63,666 bases of DNA from positions 1-63,666 of the IMG/VR virus record IMGVR_UViG_3300021438_000015. One strand, 5' to 3'. Every line of letters begins with the position of its first letter. The stretch's first letter is position 1. Both the position numbers and the translations under genes were made by a program. Under the pieces are notes generated by a model. The model saw nothing but the letters and a program-made list of their open reading frames with translations, was not told the origin of the DNA and did not search any database. Below are positions 1-5,801 of the stretch, piece by piece. The DNA is from a virus.

Positions 1-628
1 AAGTGACAACGCCACGACCACGCCTAATCTCAGGGCAAACAACATACTTGGTATCGTCAATGATAACCAGTTTAGGCAGACTCTTACGCCAAGCATCGGC
101 CAGATTCTTACGCTTGGGGCGTTTCTTGGCAATCTTCTGGTCACTATCGCACCATGCGAACAGTTTGAAACCAGCCTCAACCGCAGCGGCCTTATCATTA
201 GCGTTATGGATGCTAGCATATACATTCATATACTTTTCCATAGCCACAAGGCGACCATCATAGATATGAGTATAAAACCACATATCTGGCAGTGTCGTAC
301 CTTCCGATACGATACTCTCACAAGCCCACATTACATTCTCAACATAGTTAGTATCCAACTCACCGTTGAGAAACCAATCGCCACGCTCATGCCAGCGAAT
401 AGACTTCTCTTTACGGATGGCTTCCAGAATCATAGCACGAATACGATTCTTTTCCGTAATGAGATTTTGCATACCGGCAGGACGCACGTTAGGATACATT
501 TTCTCGGTTTGCTCTGCATAGCAACCGTCACCAAGAAATGCACAAGTAGGTGGACAAGTGTCACCCACAGGGCGAGAAACCACCAAACAACCCTTGCCAA
601 GTTTATCGTTACCGTCTGCAACTTTCAT
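1..628 (-). CDS. Cysteine-motif phage protein, DUF7227-like (3' end outside window)
   Basis: An open frame begins at the ATG at 628 and runs off the left edge after 209 codons, so the C-terminus is missing. The start is preceded by GGGAGAAAGTT, a good ribosome binding site, and by a sigma70-like promoter at 652-679. Near the N-terminus is a cysteine cluster, SRPVGDTCPPTCAFLGDGCY (about residues 18-37), followed by RWHERGDWF and FYTHIY. From memory this pattern (short CP.TC....GCYA motif, then an R.H..GD segment) resembles phage proteins grouped as DUF7227; the function of that group is not known to me. The spaced cysteines could bind a metal or iron-sulfur cluster, but this is inference. It is the last gene of the minus-strand arm in this window. 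Confidence 0.75.
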   Translation of the reverse strand, partial: MKVADGNDKLGKGCLVVSRPVGDTCPPTCAFLGDGCYAEQTEKMYPNVRPAGMQNLITEKNRIRAMILEAIRKEKSIRWHERGDWFLNGELDTNYVENVMWACESIVSEGTTLPDMWFYTHIYDGRLVAMEKYMNVYASIHNANDKAAAVEAGFKLFAWCDSDQKIAKKRPKRKNLADAWRKSLPKLVIIDDTKYVVCPEIRRGRGVVT

Positions 629-651
629 AACTTTCTCCCTTGTATGCCATC

Positions 652-679
652 ATTCTACAGTCTATATCGGCATGGTCAA
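652..679 (-). promoter_or_regulatory. Sigma70-type promoter for the 1-628 gene
   Basis: On the minus strand TTGACC, a 16-base spacer and TAGAAT. The spacer begins ATGCCGATA, sharing the GCCGATA block seen in other minus-strand promoters here. The TAGAAT box lies 24 bases upstream of the ATG at 628. Confidence 0.7.
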
Positions 680-714
680 GGGGAAATATTTAAAAAATCT
701 TTGGCATGGTGTTC

Positions 715-761
715 GCGGCCCGCCCCGCTGTTTCTAAATCCTTATAGAGAAAGGACTTACG
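715..761 (-). repeat. GCGGCCCGCC hairpin element, copy 1
   Basis: A GC-rich block GCGGCCCGCC is followed by an imperfect inverted repeat (CTAAATCCTT / AAGGACTTAC). It lies between the 3' end of the minus-strand tRNA array and the next promoter. Related elements occur at 2772, 4059 and 6246-6331. Role unknown; transcript end formation is the simplest guess. Confidence 0.6.
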
Positions 762-775
762 AATAGAAAAGAAAA

Positions 776-849
776 CGAGAATGACGGGACTTGAACCCGC
801 AACCTCTAGCGTGACAGGCTAGCGATCTAACCAGTTGATCTACATTCCC
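776..849 (-). tRNA. tRNA-Asp (GUC)
   Basis: The reverse complement folds as a cloverleaf with acceptor GGGAATG/CATTCTC (one G-U), anticodon loop carrying GTC, and a TTCAAGTC T-loop. The discriminator base is G, as usual for Asp. The CCA end is not encoded. It is the promoter-distal member of the five-tRNA array. Confidence 0.93.
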
Positions 850-851
850 AA

Positions 852-923
852 TAGCCCCACGGAGGATCGAACTCCGATCTCCACCTTGAAAGGGTGGTGT
901 ACTAGCCATTATACAATGGGGCC
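852..923 (-). tRNA. tRNA-Glu (UUC)
   Basis: Acceptor GGCCCCA pairs with TGGGGCT, with G-U at the first pair. The anticodon stem CCACC/GGTGG encloses a loop with anticodon TTC. T-arm GGAGTTCGATCC is normal. CCA is not encoded. Confidence 0.92.
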
Positions 924-927
924 ATAA

Positions 928-999
928 CACACAGGGTAGGATTCGAACCTACACAGAGCAAATTAACAGTTTGCGGCACTACCATTATGCTACCTGTGT
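928..999 (-). tRNA. tRNA-Asn (GUU)
   Basis: Acceptor ACACAGG/CCTGTGT, anticodon loop CTGTTAA with anticodon GTT, T-arm GTAGGTTCGAATCCTAC, discriminator G. No encoded CCA. It sits 4 bases from tRNA-Glu and tRNA-Gln on each side, consistent with one processed transcript. Confidence 0.93.
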
Positions 1000-1003
1000 A
1001 AAA

Positions 1004-1075
1004 ATGCCCGACTAGGATTCGAACCTAGAAACGACGGAACCAAAATCCGTTGCAGTACCATTGTGCTATCGGGCA
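1004..1075 (-). tRNA. tRNA-Gln (UUG)
   Basis: Acceptor TGCCCGA/TCGGGCA with U1-A72 as is usual for Gln. Anticodon loop TTTTGGT carries TTG, and the T-arm is CTAGGTTCGAATCCTAG. CCA not encoded. Confidence 0.92.
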
Positions 1076-1080
1076 ATAAG

Positions 1081-1152
1081 GCCAGTGGCCGGGAACGATC
1101 CGGCGACATTTGGTTTACAAAACCAACGCTCTACCAACTGAGCTACACTGGC
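1081..1152 (-). tRNA. tRNA-Thr (UGU)
   Basis: Acceptor GCCAGTG/CACTGGC, D-arm AGCTCAGTTGGTAGAGC, anticodon loop TTTGTAA with anticodon TGT. The T-stem is GCCGG/CCGGC, but the T-loop is ATCGTTC rather than the usual TTCRANNC: position 54 is A and position 58 is T, the reverse of the conserved pair. It is the promoter-proximal tRNA. Confidence 0.88.
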
Positions 1153-1185
1153 GACCACGTAACTCAAACGTCAGCCTCCAAGATC

Positions 1186-1214
1186 ATTATACACTTTTTC
1201 TAGGGTTTTGTCAA
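1186..1214 (-). promoter_or_regulatory. Perfect-consensus sigma70 promoter of the tRNA array
   Basis: On the minus strand TTGACA, 17-base spacer, TATAAT: an exact match in both hexamers and spacing. It lies just upstream of tRNA-Thr and should drive the Thr-Gln-Asn-Glu-Asp array. It overlaps the start region of the opposing HNH gene. Confidence 0.85.
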
Positions 1215-1220
1215 GCAGAT

Positions 1221-1232
1221 TGTGTATAGTAT
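1221..1232 (+). promoter_or_regulatory. Possible plus-strand TGTGTATAGTAT motif
   Basis: TGTGTATAGTAT matches the motif found ahead of other plus-strand units (TTTTnGTGTATAnTA). It lies only a few bases before the ATG at 1236, so a transcript from it would be leaderless or nearly so. It could be fortuitous. Confidence 0.35.
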
Positions 1233-1235
1233 TAT

Positions 1236-1778
1236 ATGAAAAAGAAATGTCCACAATGCGAATTAGAACTACCATTAACGAATGAGTACTTTCATAAAGA
1301 CTCTCGTTCTATTAATGGTTTTCATTCTTCATGTAAAAAATGTCGTTTGCACAAGTCTAAACTATCAGCATCTAATTTAGAAGCTAAACAACGAAAAGCA
1401 GAATATAGAAAACAAACCAGAGATCACATTAGAGAATATAAAAGGATATGGGAGCAAAATAGAGCAAAAACACATCCAGAGTTTAGAATAAAAACATCTC
1501 TCAGGCGTCGTATACATTCAGTAGTTAAATTTGGTCATAAAGCAGACAAAACATTTACATTGTTGGGCTGTTCTTTAGAGTATTTCATTGCCTATTTAGA
1601 AAGTAAATTCCAAGATGGCATGACTTTAGATAACTATGGGCAATGGCATATAGATCATATACGCCCTTGCTCTAGTTTTGATTTAATGGATCCAGAACAA
1701 CAACGACAGTGTTTTCACTATACTAATCTTCAACCCTTATGGGCAAAAGATAATCTATTGAAAAGCGATAAGTTTTAA
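1236..1778 (+). CDS. HNH homing endonuclease
   Basis: A 180-residue protein with an N-terminal zinc-binding pair (C5-P-Q-C8 and C33-K-K-C36), a basic middle, and a C-terminal HNH core: WHIDHIRPCSSFDL with H138, D140 and H141, then N164 and LWAKDN. This layout is that of free-standing phage HNH endonucleases, which cut DNA and promote their own spread. It is the only plus-strand gene in the left arm and lies between the tRNA array and tRNA-Lys, a typical insertion place for such elements. No intron structure is visible. The A/T-rich codon use resembles the late genes more than its small minus-strand neighbours. Family assignment is strong; the cleavage site cannot be read from sequence. Confidence 0.9.
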   Translation: MKKKCPQCELELPLTNEYFHKDSRSINGFHSSCKKCRLHKSKLSASNLEAKQRKAEYRKQTRDHIREYKRIWEQNRAKTHPEFRIKTSLRRRIHSVVKFGHKADKTFTLLGCSLEYFIAYLESKFQDGMTLDNYGQWHIDHIRPCSSFDLMDPEQQRQCFHYTNLQPLWAKDNLLKSDKF

Positions 1779-1779
1779 A

Positions 1780-1941
1780 CTATTCCCCATCGCCATAAAT
1801 ATTATACCACTCCCCGCTATCATCATAATCTACAATGTCCGCATCACATTCAAGTTCTTCATATTCATCGTAATCGGGAATATATGACAGGTGTCTCATA
1901 ACATTCTCGTTGTATAGAACATGATCAATATCGCGGGACAT
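1780..1941 (-). CDS. Small acidic hypothetical protein
   Basis: A 53-residue frame starting at the ATG at 1941, preceded by AAGGAGATTATA (strong ribosome binding site) and by a TTGATA-N17-TATAAT promoter. The protein is very rich in Asp, Glu and Tyr (for example IPDYDEYEELECDADI) with no recognisable domain. It is one of several short acidic proteins in this arm, a type often made early to interfere with host nucleic-acid-binding proteins; that role is not shown here. Its stop codon lies two bases from the stop of the convergent HNH gene. Confidence 0.7.
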   Translation of the reverse strand: MSRDIDHVLYNENVMRHLSYIPDYDEYEELECDADIVDYDDSGEWYNIYGDGE

Positions 1942-1978
1942 TATAATCTCCTTATGATGATGGTAGGGGCATATCTCT

Positions 1979-2007
1979 ATTATACTCTATACACGGGAGG
2001 TTATCAA
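1979..2007 (-). promoter_or_regulatory. Sigma70-type promoter for the 1780-1941 gene
   Basis: TTGATA, 17-base spacer, TATAAT on the minus strand. The -35 box abuts the 3' end of tRNA-Lys (2008), so the tRNA and this unit are tightly packed. Confidence 0.7.
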
Positions 2008-2079
<72 letters not shown>

Positions 2080-2137
2080 AAAATGTACGGGTTATGCCAT
2101 ACTCGGCTTTGCATTTAACCGTGGTTTCTTTGATATC

Positions 2138-2166
2138 ATTCTACCAGCGGCCCGTACAGTTGTCAA
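2138..2166 (-). promoter_or_regulatory. Sigma70-type promoter for tRNA-Lys
   Basis: TTGACA, 17-base spacer, TAGAAT on the minus strand, ending immediately beside the stop codon of the upstream gene at 2167. It drives tRNA-Lys and possibly the small gene beyond. Confidence 0.75.
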
Positions 2167-2445
2167 CTATTCAAATAACCTCATTTGCCCATCATTCTTT
2201 ATAATAGGATTGAAATCCAGTAGTTCGTTGCCATCATCATCTTCATAGCCATAAGTCTCAGCCTCAACAATCTCGCGGATACGCTCACGATATTCCTCAT
2301 CGCTATGGTTTTCCAGCCAAGAGTCAAGCAGATCATTAGCCAGTAGATCATTCACGCATAGAATAAAGTTCTCGGGCCATGAGTTTGTATCATCACGCCA
2401 GATAGCCCTCATTTCAGACGCAGTAAAGATATCAAATATGCCCAT
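2167..2445 (-). CDS. Hypothetical acidic protein
   Basis: A 92-residue protein starting MGIFDIFTASEMRAIWRDD and ending QMRLFE. It is strongly acidic (a DEEYRERIREIVEAE segment, then YGYEDDDGNE), probably mostly helical, with no membrane segment or cysteine motif. I do not recognise a family. An AAGG lies shortly before the ATG at 2445 and a TTGACA-type promoter lies at 2473-2501, so it is likely expressed alone. Confidence 0.7.
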   Translation of the reverse strand: MGIFDIFTASEMRAIWRDDTNSWPENFILCVNDLLANDLLDSWLENHSDEEYRERIREIVEAETYGYEDDDGNELLDFNPIIKNDGQMRLFE

Positions 2446-2472
2446 AACCTTATCGTCCTTTCTTGTCTACAA

Positions 2473-2501
2473 AGTTTACTCTAAAATGGAAGGTCTGTCA
2501 A
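2473..2501 (-). promoter_or_regulatory. Sigma70-type promoter for the 2167-2445 gene
   Basis: TTGACA, 17-base spacer, TAAACT on the minus strand. The -35 is perfect and the -10 is weak. It overlaps the 3' end of the upstream coding region (stop at 2481). Confidence 0.6.
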
Positions 2502-2657
2502 GTCATTCTGTCGCTGACTATCTGCACAACATCGATCTTCATTATTTGGGAAAGACTCTCCCCCGCATTTTGCCTGCCTTTTGTATTCTTCCCATTCCTC
2601 CCAAACTACCAAGTCTGCCGTTTCCTCACAGTGTACGCACTCATCCCATTTTGACAT
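2481..2657 (-). CDS. Small cysteine-containing hypothetical protein
   Basis: A 58-residue protein from the ATG at 2657, chosen because AAGGAG lies 8 bases upstream; a longer in-frame reading to 2717 would start inside the promoter. It has a CVHC pair near the N-terminus (C7, C10) and further cysteines at C31 and in the CC pair C43-C44, with an acidic/aromatic stretch between. A small zinc-binding fold is possible. No family recognised. The stop overlaps the promoter of the next unit. Confidence 0.65.
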   Translation of the reverse strand: MSKWDECVHCEETADLVVWEEWEEYKRQAKCGGESFPNNEDRCCADSQRQNDLTDLPF

Positions 2658-2689
2658 GGTGTAACTCCTTATGCTGTAACGACTTCCGT

Positions 2690-2717
2690 ATGCTACCATA
2701 TTATCGGCTTTTGTCAA
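2690..2717 (-). promoter_or_regulatory. Sigma70-type promoter for the 2481-2657 gene
   Basis: TTGACA, 16-base spacer, TAGCAT on the minus strand. The spacer contains the AAGCCGATAA block shared with the promoters at 6731 and 7031. Confidence 0.65.
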
Positions 2718-2771
2718 GCCCCACTTTAAACTTTCTCTAAGTCTATATATACCAATACTTTACGACGAATC

Positions 2772-2816
2772 CGGCCCGCCCGCCTCGCCCTAAACCCTTA
2801 CAGTGTAAGGACTTAG
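2772..2816 (-). repeat. GGCCCGCC hairpin element, copy 2
   Basis: CGGCCCGCC, then TCGCCCTAAACCCTTAC, a 3-base loop and GTAAGGACTTA, which form an 11-base stem with two mismatches. It lies downstream of the 2841-3245 gene and upstream of the next promoter, the same position as the other copies. Confidence 0.65.
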
Positions 2817-2840
2817 AGCTAAAGGCTAGGCTAGTGTACA

Positions 2841-3245
2841 TTAAAACAGGTGAGCGACACCCATACTGTACAAAAGATTACCGGTTACTGTACGCCTGCA
2901 CATGTCACTACGCTCTGCATAAAACTGGCGATACTCACCGTTTGACATTTTGCAAGTAACAAGCGTAGGGCTACGCTGAAACTCTTTATCATATCGGCGG
3001 TAATCACTAGACCAGTTCAGACGGTCAATCTCATCCTTAGTCAACTTATAAACATTCACAACCTTGGCAAGATACCTTTGATAATCACCAGTTACAGGTT
3101 GGAAGTATCGAAAGTTATATACAGTACCAACAGTAGCATTAGCAAGACTATCATGCACACCTCTGTATACATTGAAAAAGAAAAAGCAAACCAAAGCAAC
3201 GCAAGAAAGGGCAAGCAAACCGCCAAACAAAACGAGATCATTCAT
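2841..3245 (-). CDS. Membrane-anchored hypothetical protein
   Basis: A 134-residue protein with one N-terminal hydrophobic segment (about residues 4-26, very Phe/Leu-rich) and a soluble remainder containing RYLAKVV, KLTKDEIDRLNWSSDYRR and YRQFYAERSDMCRR. From memory similar soluble segments occur in other phage hypothetical proteins, without a known role. AGGAGT lies 7 bases before the ATG at 3245, and an almost perfect promoter lies just upstream. Probable inner-membrane protein with a cytoplasmic domain. Confidence 0.75.
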   Translation of the reverse strand: MNDLVLFGGLLALSCVALVCFFFFNVYRGVHDSLANATVGTVYNFRYFQPVTGDYQRYLAKVVNVYKLTKDEIDRLNWSSDYRRYDKEFQRSPTLVTCKMSNGEYRQFYAERSDMCRRTVTGNLLYSMGVAHLF

Positions 3246-3271
3246 TTATCAACTCCTAGTGGGAAAAACTC

Positions 3272-3300
3272 ATTATACCTTGTCGATGAGGCTTTGTCAA
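3272..3300 (-). promoter_or_regulatory. Consensus sigma70 promoter for the 2841-3245 gene
   Basis: TTGACA, 17-base spacer, TATAAT on the minus strand, matching consensus at every hexamer position. The -35 overlaps the stop codon of the upstream gene. Confidence 0.8.
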
Positions 3301-3560
3301 GCACTCAGCACATCATCTTCTACAATATCATCGGCATCTTCCGCGAAGCAACTTGAGTTTACTTCGTCAACGTCGATACCGCTATCATTCCACGCCACAT
3401 TGTCGGGCGTTTCATATGCAATCGCTCCACCTTCATTGTAAAGGTATTCTTGAAACTCAGCATAGTTAGAGCAACTACGAGAGAGATTATAAAGCCCCTC
3501 GTCGTTACTAATCCAGAGGCACACGTTCCACGTTTCGTAGTTAGCATAACCGTTATACAT
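3297..3560 (-). CDS. NYETWNV-motif protein, DUF7249-like
   Basis: An 87-residue protein starting MYNGYANYETWNVCLWISND. The NYETWNV...W..NDEG motif is one I recall from a small family present on many plasmids and phages (DUF7249); its function is unknown. The C-terminal half is acidic. The start overlaps the stop of the upstream gene (TGATG) and the ribosome binding site GGAG lies inside that gene, so translation is probably coupled. It is last in the operon starting at the 3973-4000 promoter. Confidence 0.8.
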   Translation of the reverse strand: MYNGYANYETWNVCLWISNDEGLYNLSRSCSNYAEFQEYLYNEGGAIAYETPDNVAWNDSGIDVDEVNSSCFAEDADDIVEDDVLSA

Positions 3561-3763
3561 CAGAAATCATCTCCGTAGGTGTCACCAAAACAACCATAAC
3601 CCTCATCAACGTCCCAGCCGATAGAGTTCATCGCACTATCATGGTCGCCATCCATGCTATCATCATAGTAATCGTCCCGATAATCATTCGGGTCAACAGT
3701 ATCATCATGGTAGTCCATGTCATAGTCCTCGTAATCGTGGGTAGGATCGGGGCAACTCATCAT
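3560..3763 (-). CDS. Extremely acidic hypothetical protein
   Basis: A 67-residue protein dominated by Asp and Tyr (stretches such as DYEDYDMDYHDD and DYRDDYYDDSMDGD), with hardly any basic residue. It could act as a DNA mimic or bind a basic host protein; nothing in the sequence proves this. AAGGAG lies directly before the ATG ATG pair at 3763/3760, so either Met can be the start. It is the second gene of a three-gene operon, overlapping the next. Confidence 0.7.
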   Translation of the reverse strand: MMSCPDPTHDYEDYDMDYHDDTVDPNDYRDDYYDDSMDGDHDSAMNSIGWDVDEGYGCFGDTYGDDF

Positions 3764-3770
3764 TCACTCC

Positions 3771-3947
3771 TTAGAAAGTATACTCTTCGGGAATCCACTC
3801 GTCAACATCAACGCCAACGATTTCCGCCCAATCGTAGAAATCGCACAGCACAGCCGGATCATCAACAGGCTCGACCATCGGCTCAACCGCTTCCTTCGCG
3901 GCAAGGTCAGCAAGAATCGCGTTGACTTCTTCAAAATCGTAGAGCAT
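3771..3947 (-). CDS. Small acidic hypothetical protein
   Basis: A 58-residue protein from the ATG at 3947, which is spaced 7 bases from AGGAGGA; the upstream in-frame ATG is too close to that site. It begins MLYDFEEVNAILADLAAKEA (a helix) and is acidic throughout, ending DVDEWIPEEYTF. No family recognised. First gene of the 3947-3297 operon, behind a TTGACG-N16-TAGAAT promoter. Confidence 0.65.
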   Translation of the reverse strand: MLYDFEEVNAILADLAAKEAVEPMVEPVDDPAVLCDFYDWAEIVGVDVDEWIPEEYTF

Positions 3948-3972
3948 TTTCATTCCTCCTAGGTATGCCATC

Positions 3973-4000
3973 ATTCTACACTAGTTATCGGCAACGTCAA
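3973..4000 (-). promoter_or_regulatory. Sigma70-type promoter of the 3947-3297 operon
   Basis: TTGACG, 16-base spacer beginning TTGCCGATAA, TAGAAT on the minus strand. It drives the three overlapping or closely spaced acidic genes downstream. Confidence 0.7.
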
Positions 4001-4058
4001 GCCCCAATCTACAAATATTTTTCCTTAAAAAGATGAAAGGGTATTTGGCACAAAAATC

Positions 4059-4105
4059 GCGGCCCGCCCCATTCGCCCTAAACCCTTGTCAGATATAGAG
4101 TTACG
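4059..4105 (-). repeat. GCGGCCCGCC hairpin element, copy 3
   Basis: GCGGCCCGCC followed by TTCGCCCTAAACCCTTG and a degenerate right arm (GAGTTACG). TTGGCACA lies 7 bases to its left. It separates the 4831-4106 operon from the next promoter. Confidence 0.55.
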
Positions 4106-4183
4106 TCAACTATTCACAATCCAAGCCGCTATACATCCGATCACGAAAGAAAGTGAAAGCACAATCGCGTCACCTGTACGCAT
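4106..4183 (-). CDS. Tiny single-span membrane peptide
   Basis: A 25-residue frame, MRTGDAIVLSFSFVIGCIAA then WIVNS, from the ATG at 4183 with AAGGACTGAAT upstream as ribosome binding site. Almost the whole peptide is one hydrophobic helix. The stop of the preceding tiny gene lies within its ribosome binding region, so the two are translationally linked. No family recognised. Confidence 0.5.
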   Translation of the reverse strand: MRTGDAIVLSLSFVIGCIAAWIVNS

Positions 4184-4185
4184 AT

Positions 4186-4287
4186 TCAGTCCTTTTTTAT
4201 TGGAAAAACAAGATCAGAAACAAACCAACAACCAATAACGCCAACAACAAATCCCACACCGATTTGTACCCAGTTAATATCGACCAT
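4186..4287 (-). CDS. Tiny single-span membrane peptide
   Basis: A 33-residue frame from the ATG at 4287: short polar N-terminus MVDINWVQIG, a hydrophobic span (GVGFVVGVIGCWFV), and a basic tail ending IKKD. The C-terminus should be cytoplasmic if the positive-inside rule holds. It lies between the 4303-4602 gene and the 25-residue membrane peptide. Such peptides could alter the host membrane, but no lysis function can be assigned. Confidence 0.5.
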   Translation of the reverse strand: MVDINWVQIGVGFVVGVIGCWFVSDLVFPIKKD

Positions 4288-4302
4288 CCTTGGCCCCTTT
4301 CT

Positions 4303-4602
4303 TTATGAAACTAAAATGTTATCTTCAAACGGAGTACCATCCTGCAAAAACCATTCGTAGTTTTTCTGGTACACACAAACCGGACTATACTTGTTAATAC
4401 GATCCTTAGTGGTGCTAGTTCGCCATCCGTTGGTGTTCAACTTATAAAGCCCGTTAGGATAAATAACAACCACCTTCGTACCATGCAGTTCAATAGCAAC
4501 ACTACCATCGTGCTGAATGTAAGCGTAGGTATTGTTGCCAACCTTACGCTGGCTTCGGTTACGCTTGCCCAAAACCATCTTAGTCGCTTCGGCGTGAGTC
4601 AT
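4303..4602 (-). CDS. Conserved phage hypothetical protein (TTKDRIN motif)
   Basis: A 99-residue basic beta-rich protein with NNTYAYIQHDGSVAIELHGT, VVVIYPNGLYKL, GWRTSTTKDRINKYSP and YQKNYEW. I recall this GWRT.TTKDRIN arrangement from small hypothetical proteins of many phages and their hosts; no function is known to me. The alternating strands suggest a small beta barrel. AAGGAAAAAAG precedes the ATG. It is second in the operon beginning at 4831. Confidence 0.75.
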   Translation of the reverse strand: MTHAEATKMVLGKRNRSQRKVGNNTYAYIQHDGSVAIELHGTKVVVIYPNGLYKLNTNGWRTSTTKDRINKYSPVCVYQKNYEWFLQDGTPFEDNILVS

Positions 4603-4615
4603 CTTTTTTCCTTAG

Positions 4616-4831
4616 TTAGAGAGCCTTGATTTGATTCAGTATATCGGCCACACCAGCAAAGTCAAGCCATCCCACAACGTCACTAGTCACGGGAGTATCA
4701 TATACAATCTTGCCATCTTTCATAACGGCAACTTCAAAAAGCCCATCTTTTCCACCATAGGTCATAGCATTACTTACAACGCTAGCCTCGTAACCATTAT
4801 CAAACTTAAAAACTTTACGGTAATCGTTCAT
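4616..4831 (-). CDS. Conserved phage hypothetical protein
   Basis: A 71-residue protein from the ATG at 4831, chosen because GAGG lies 5 bases upstream; the longer frame to 4864 would start within the promoter. It contains FDNGYEASVVS, GGKDGLFEVAVMKDGK and GWLDFAGVADILNQI. I have seen this pattern in small hypothetical proteins of cyanophages and other aquatic phages, without a known role. First gene of the four-gene unit ending at 4106. Confidence 0.72.
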   Translation of the reverse strand: MNDYRKVFKFDNGYEASVVSNAMTYGGKDGLFEVAVMKDGKIVYDTPVTSDVVGWLDFAGVADILNQIKAL

Positions 4832-4854
4832 GATATCCTCTTTCTTATATCGAC

Positions 4855-4882
4855 ATTCTATCATCTAAACTTTAGTTGTCAA
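4855..4882 (-). promoter_or_regulatory. Sigma70-type promoter of the 4831-4106 operon
   Basis: TTGACA, 16-base spacer, TAGAAT on the minus strand. It lies 24 bases upstream of the ATG at 4831. Confidence 0.7.
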
Positions 4883-4996
4883 GCGTTTTTCGTGCTGACT
4901 ACGCTGGCTACCAAATGATCCGGCCAGTTTGGCCGAGACTTCCCAGTTTTCCCAGATCGCCCAAACCCCCCATTTTGCCTATCTTACCAAAACCCC

Positions 4997-5326
4997 CTAT
5001 TCGTCGTAAAACGCGGAGATTTCCTGTCCTGCCACAGCATACATTTCATACATACTACGCAAAGCCTCTACCCTCTCGCGGCTTCCCGGCTTACCTACCT
5101 TGTCAATCATGAGGTCGTTACCCCCCACAATGCGGGGATCGACGCTTTCCTTACGCACCTTACCAGCATTACGCAAAGCGGTACGGTTGAACTTGATTAC
5201 CTTTTCGCTTTTGATTGGCCCATATTGCCCATCCGCAAGGCTAGGTTGATGGGGAATAGCGATTCCCACAAAGCACATGCGAGCCTGTCGCTTGGCATCT
5301 TCGATGATTTGAAACTTTGTAGCCAT
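4997..5326 (-). CDS. Hypothetical protein
   Basis: A 109-residue, moderately basic protein beginning MATKFQIIEDAKRQARMCFV and containing KVIKFNRTALRNAGKVRKE and a helical C-terminus (RERVEALRSMYEMYAVAG). No membrane segment. I do not recognise a family. AAGGAAAAGAAA precedes the ATG. It is a single-gene unit with its own TTGACA promoter. The 125 bases between its stop and the next promoter hold pyrimidine-rich short repeats but no hairpin I can defend. Confidence 0.7.
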   Translation of the reverse strand: MATKFQIIEDAKRQARMCFVGIAIPHQPSLADGQYGPIKSEKVIKFNRTALRNAGKVRKESVDPRIVGGNDLMIDKVGKPGSRERVEALRSMYEMYAVAGQEISAFYDE

Positions 5327-5352
5327 TTTCTTTTCCTTAGTGGTGATGATGG

Positions 5353-5381
5353 ATTGTACGAAACTTTTTCTACGCTGTCAA
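5353..5381 (-). promoter_or_regulatory. Sigma70-type promoter for the 4997-5326 gene
   Basis: TTGACA, 17-base spacer, TACAAT on the minus strand; the -35 overlaps the stop codon of the next gene upstream (5378). Confidence 0.7.
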
Positions 5382-5575
5382 GAGAGGCTAAAACCTAGTT
5401 CAATCTCTAGAGACATCTTGCAAACTTTTTCGCGTAGAGCGTGAAGCCTAGCGGCCTCTTTCCTATACGCTTCCTTTTCTTCATCATTTATAATAGGAAG
5501 GATGGTATCCATAATCCGGTTTTCCCGGTGGATAATGGCAAGGTGGATATCTTTTAGTTCGTCAACGGTTAGCAT
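5378..5575 (-). CDS. Small helical hypothetical protein
   Basis: A 65-residue protein, MLTVDELKDIHLAIIHRENR onward, predicted all-helical with heptad-like spacing (KEAYRKEAARLHALREKV). It may form a coiled-coil dimer. No family recognised. AAGGAAAAGA precedes the ATG at 5575 and a TTGACT-N16-TAGAAT promoter lies at 5608-5635. Confidence 0.65.
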   Translation of the reverse strand: MLTVDELKDIHLAIIHRENRIMDTILPIINDEEKEAYRKEAARLHALREKVCKMSLEIELGFSLS

Positions 5576-5607
5576 TTCTTTTCCTTTTCTCTTTCTTACT
5601 TATCGGT

Positions 5608-5635
5608 ATTCTAGCGACTCAACTTTAGAAGTCAA
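5608..5635 (-). promoter_or_regulatory. Sigma70-type promoter for the 5378-5575 gene
   Basis: TTGACT, 16-base spacer, TAGAAT on the minus strand, followed by ACCGATAAGTAAG in the leader. The -35 overlaps the end of the 5632-5781 gene. Confidence 0.65.
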
Positions 5636-5781
5636 GCATTTTCTTTTTCGTTTTTCTCTTTTTCTTCTCTACGCTTTTGCTCATAGTAGGATTCCAGAGA
5701 CTTCAAAAACTCGTCAACGTATCCATCTTCATTATCACGACGGTAATCGTATCCATCGTCAGACTTATAAAACTTACCCAT
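5632..5781 (-). CDS. Small charged hypothetical protein
   Basis: A 49-residue protein from the ATG at 5781 (AAAGG 9 bases upstream). The N-terminal part is acidic and Tyr-rich (KSDDGYDYRRDNEDGY) and the C-terminus is a highly charged Lys/Glu helix (EQKRREEKEKNEKENA). No family recognised. It follows the 5802-5969 gene by 20 bases and probably shares its transcript. Confidence 0.6.
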   Translation of the reverse strand: MGKFYKSDDGYDYRRDNEDGYVDEFLKSLESYYEQKRREEKEKNEKENA

Positions 5782-5801
5782 TTTATTTACCTTTCCTATC
5801 C

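Noticed and set aside
3-766. Overlapping plus-strand open frames at the left edge
   Set aside because: They are read opposite a well-supported minus-strand gene with a cysteine motif, ribosome binding site and promoter; they have none of these.
2481-2717. Longer N-terminus for the small cysteine protein
   Set aside because: The extension would begin within the promoter -35 region; the ATG at 2657 has AAGGAG at proper distance.
4106-4287. Holin or lysis genes
   Set aside because: The two membrane peptides are in an early minus-strand operon with no endolysin nearby; a lysis call is not supported.
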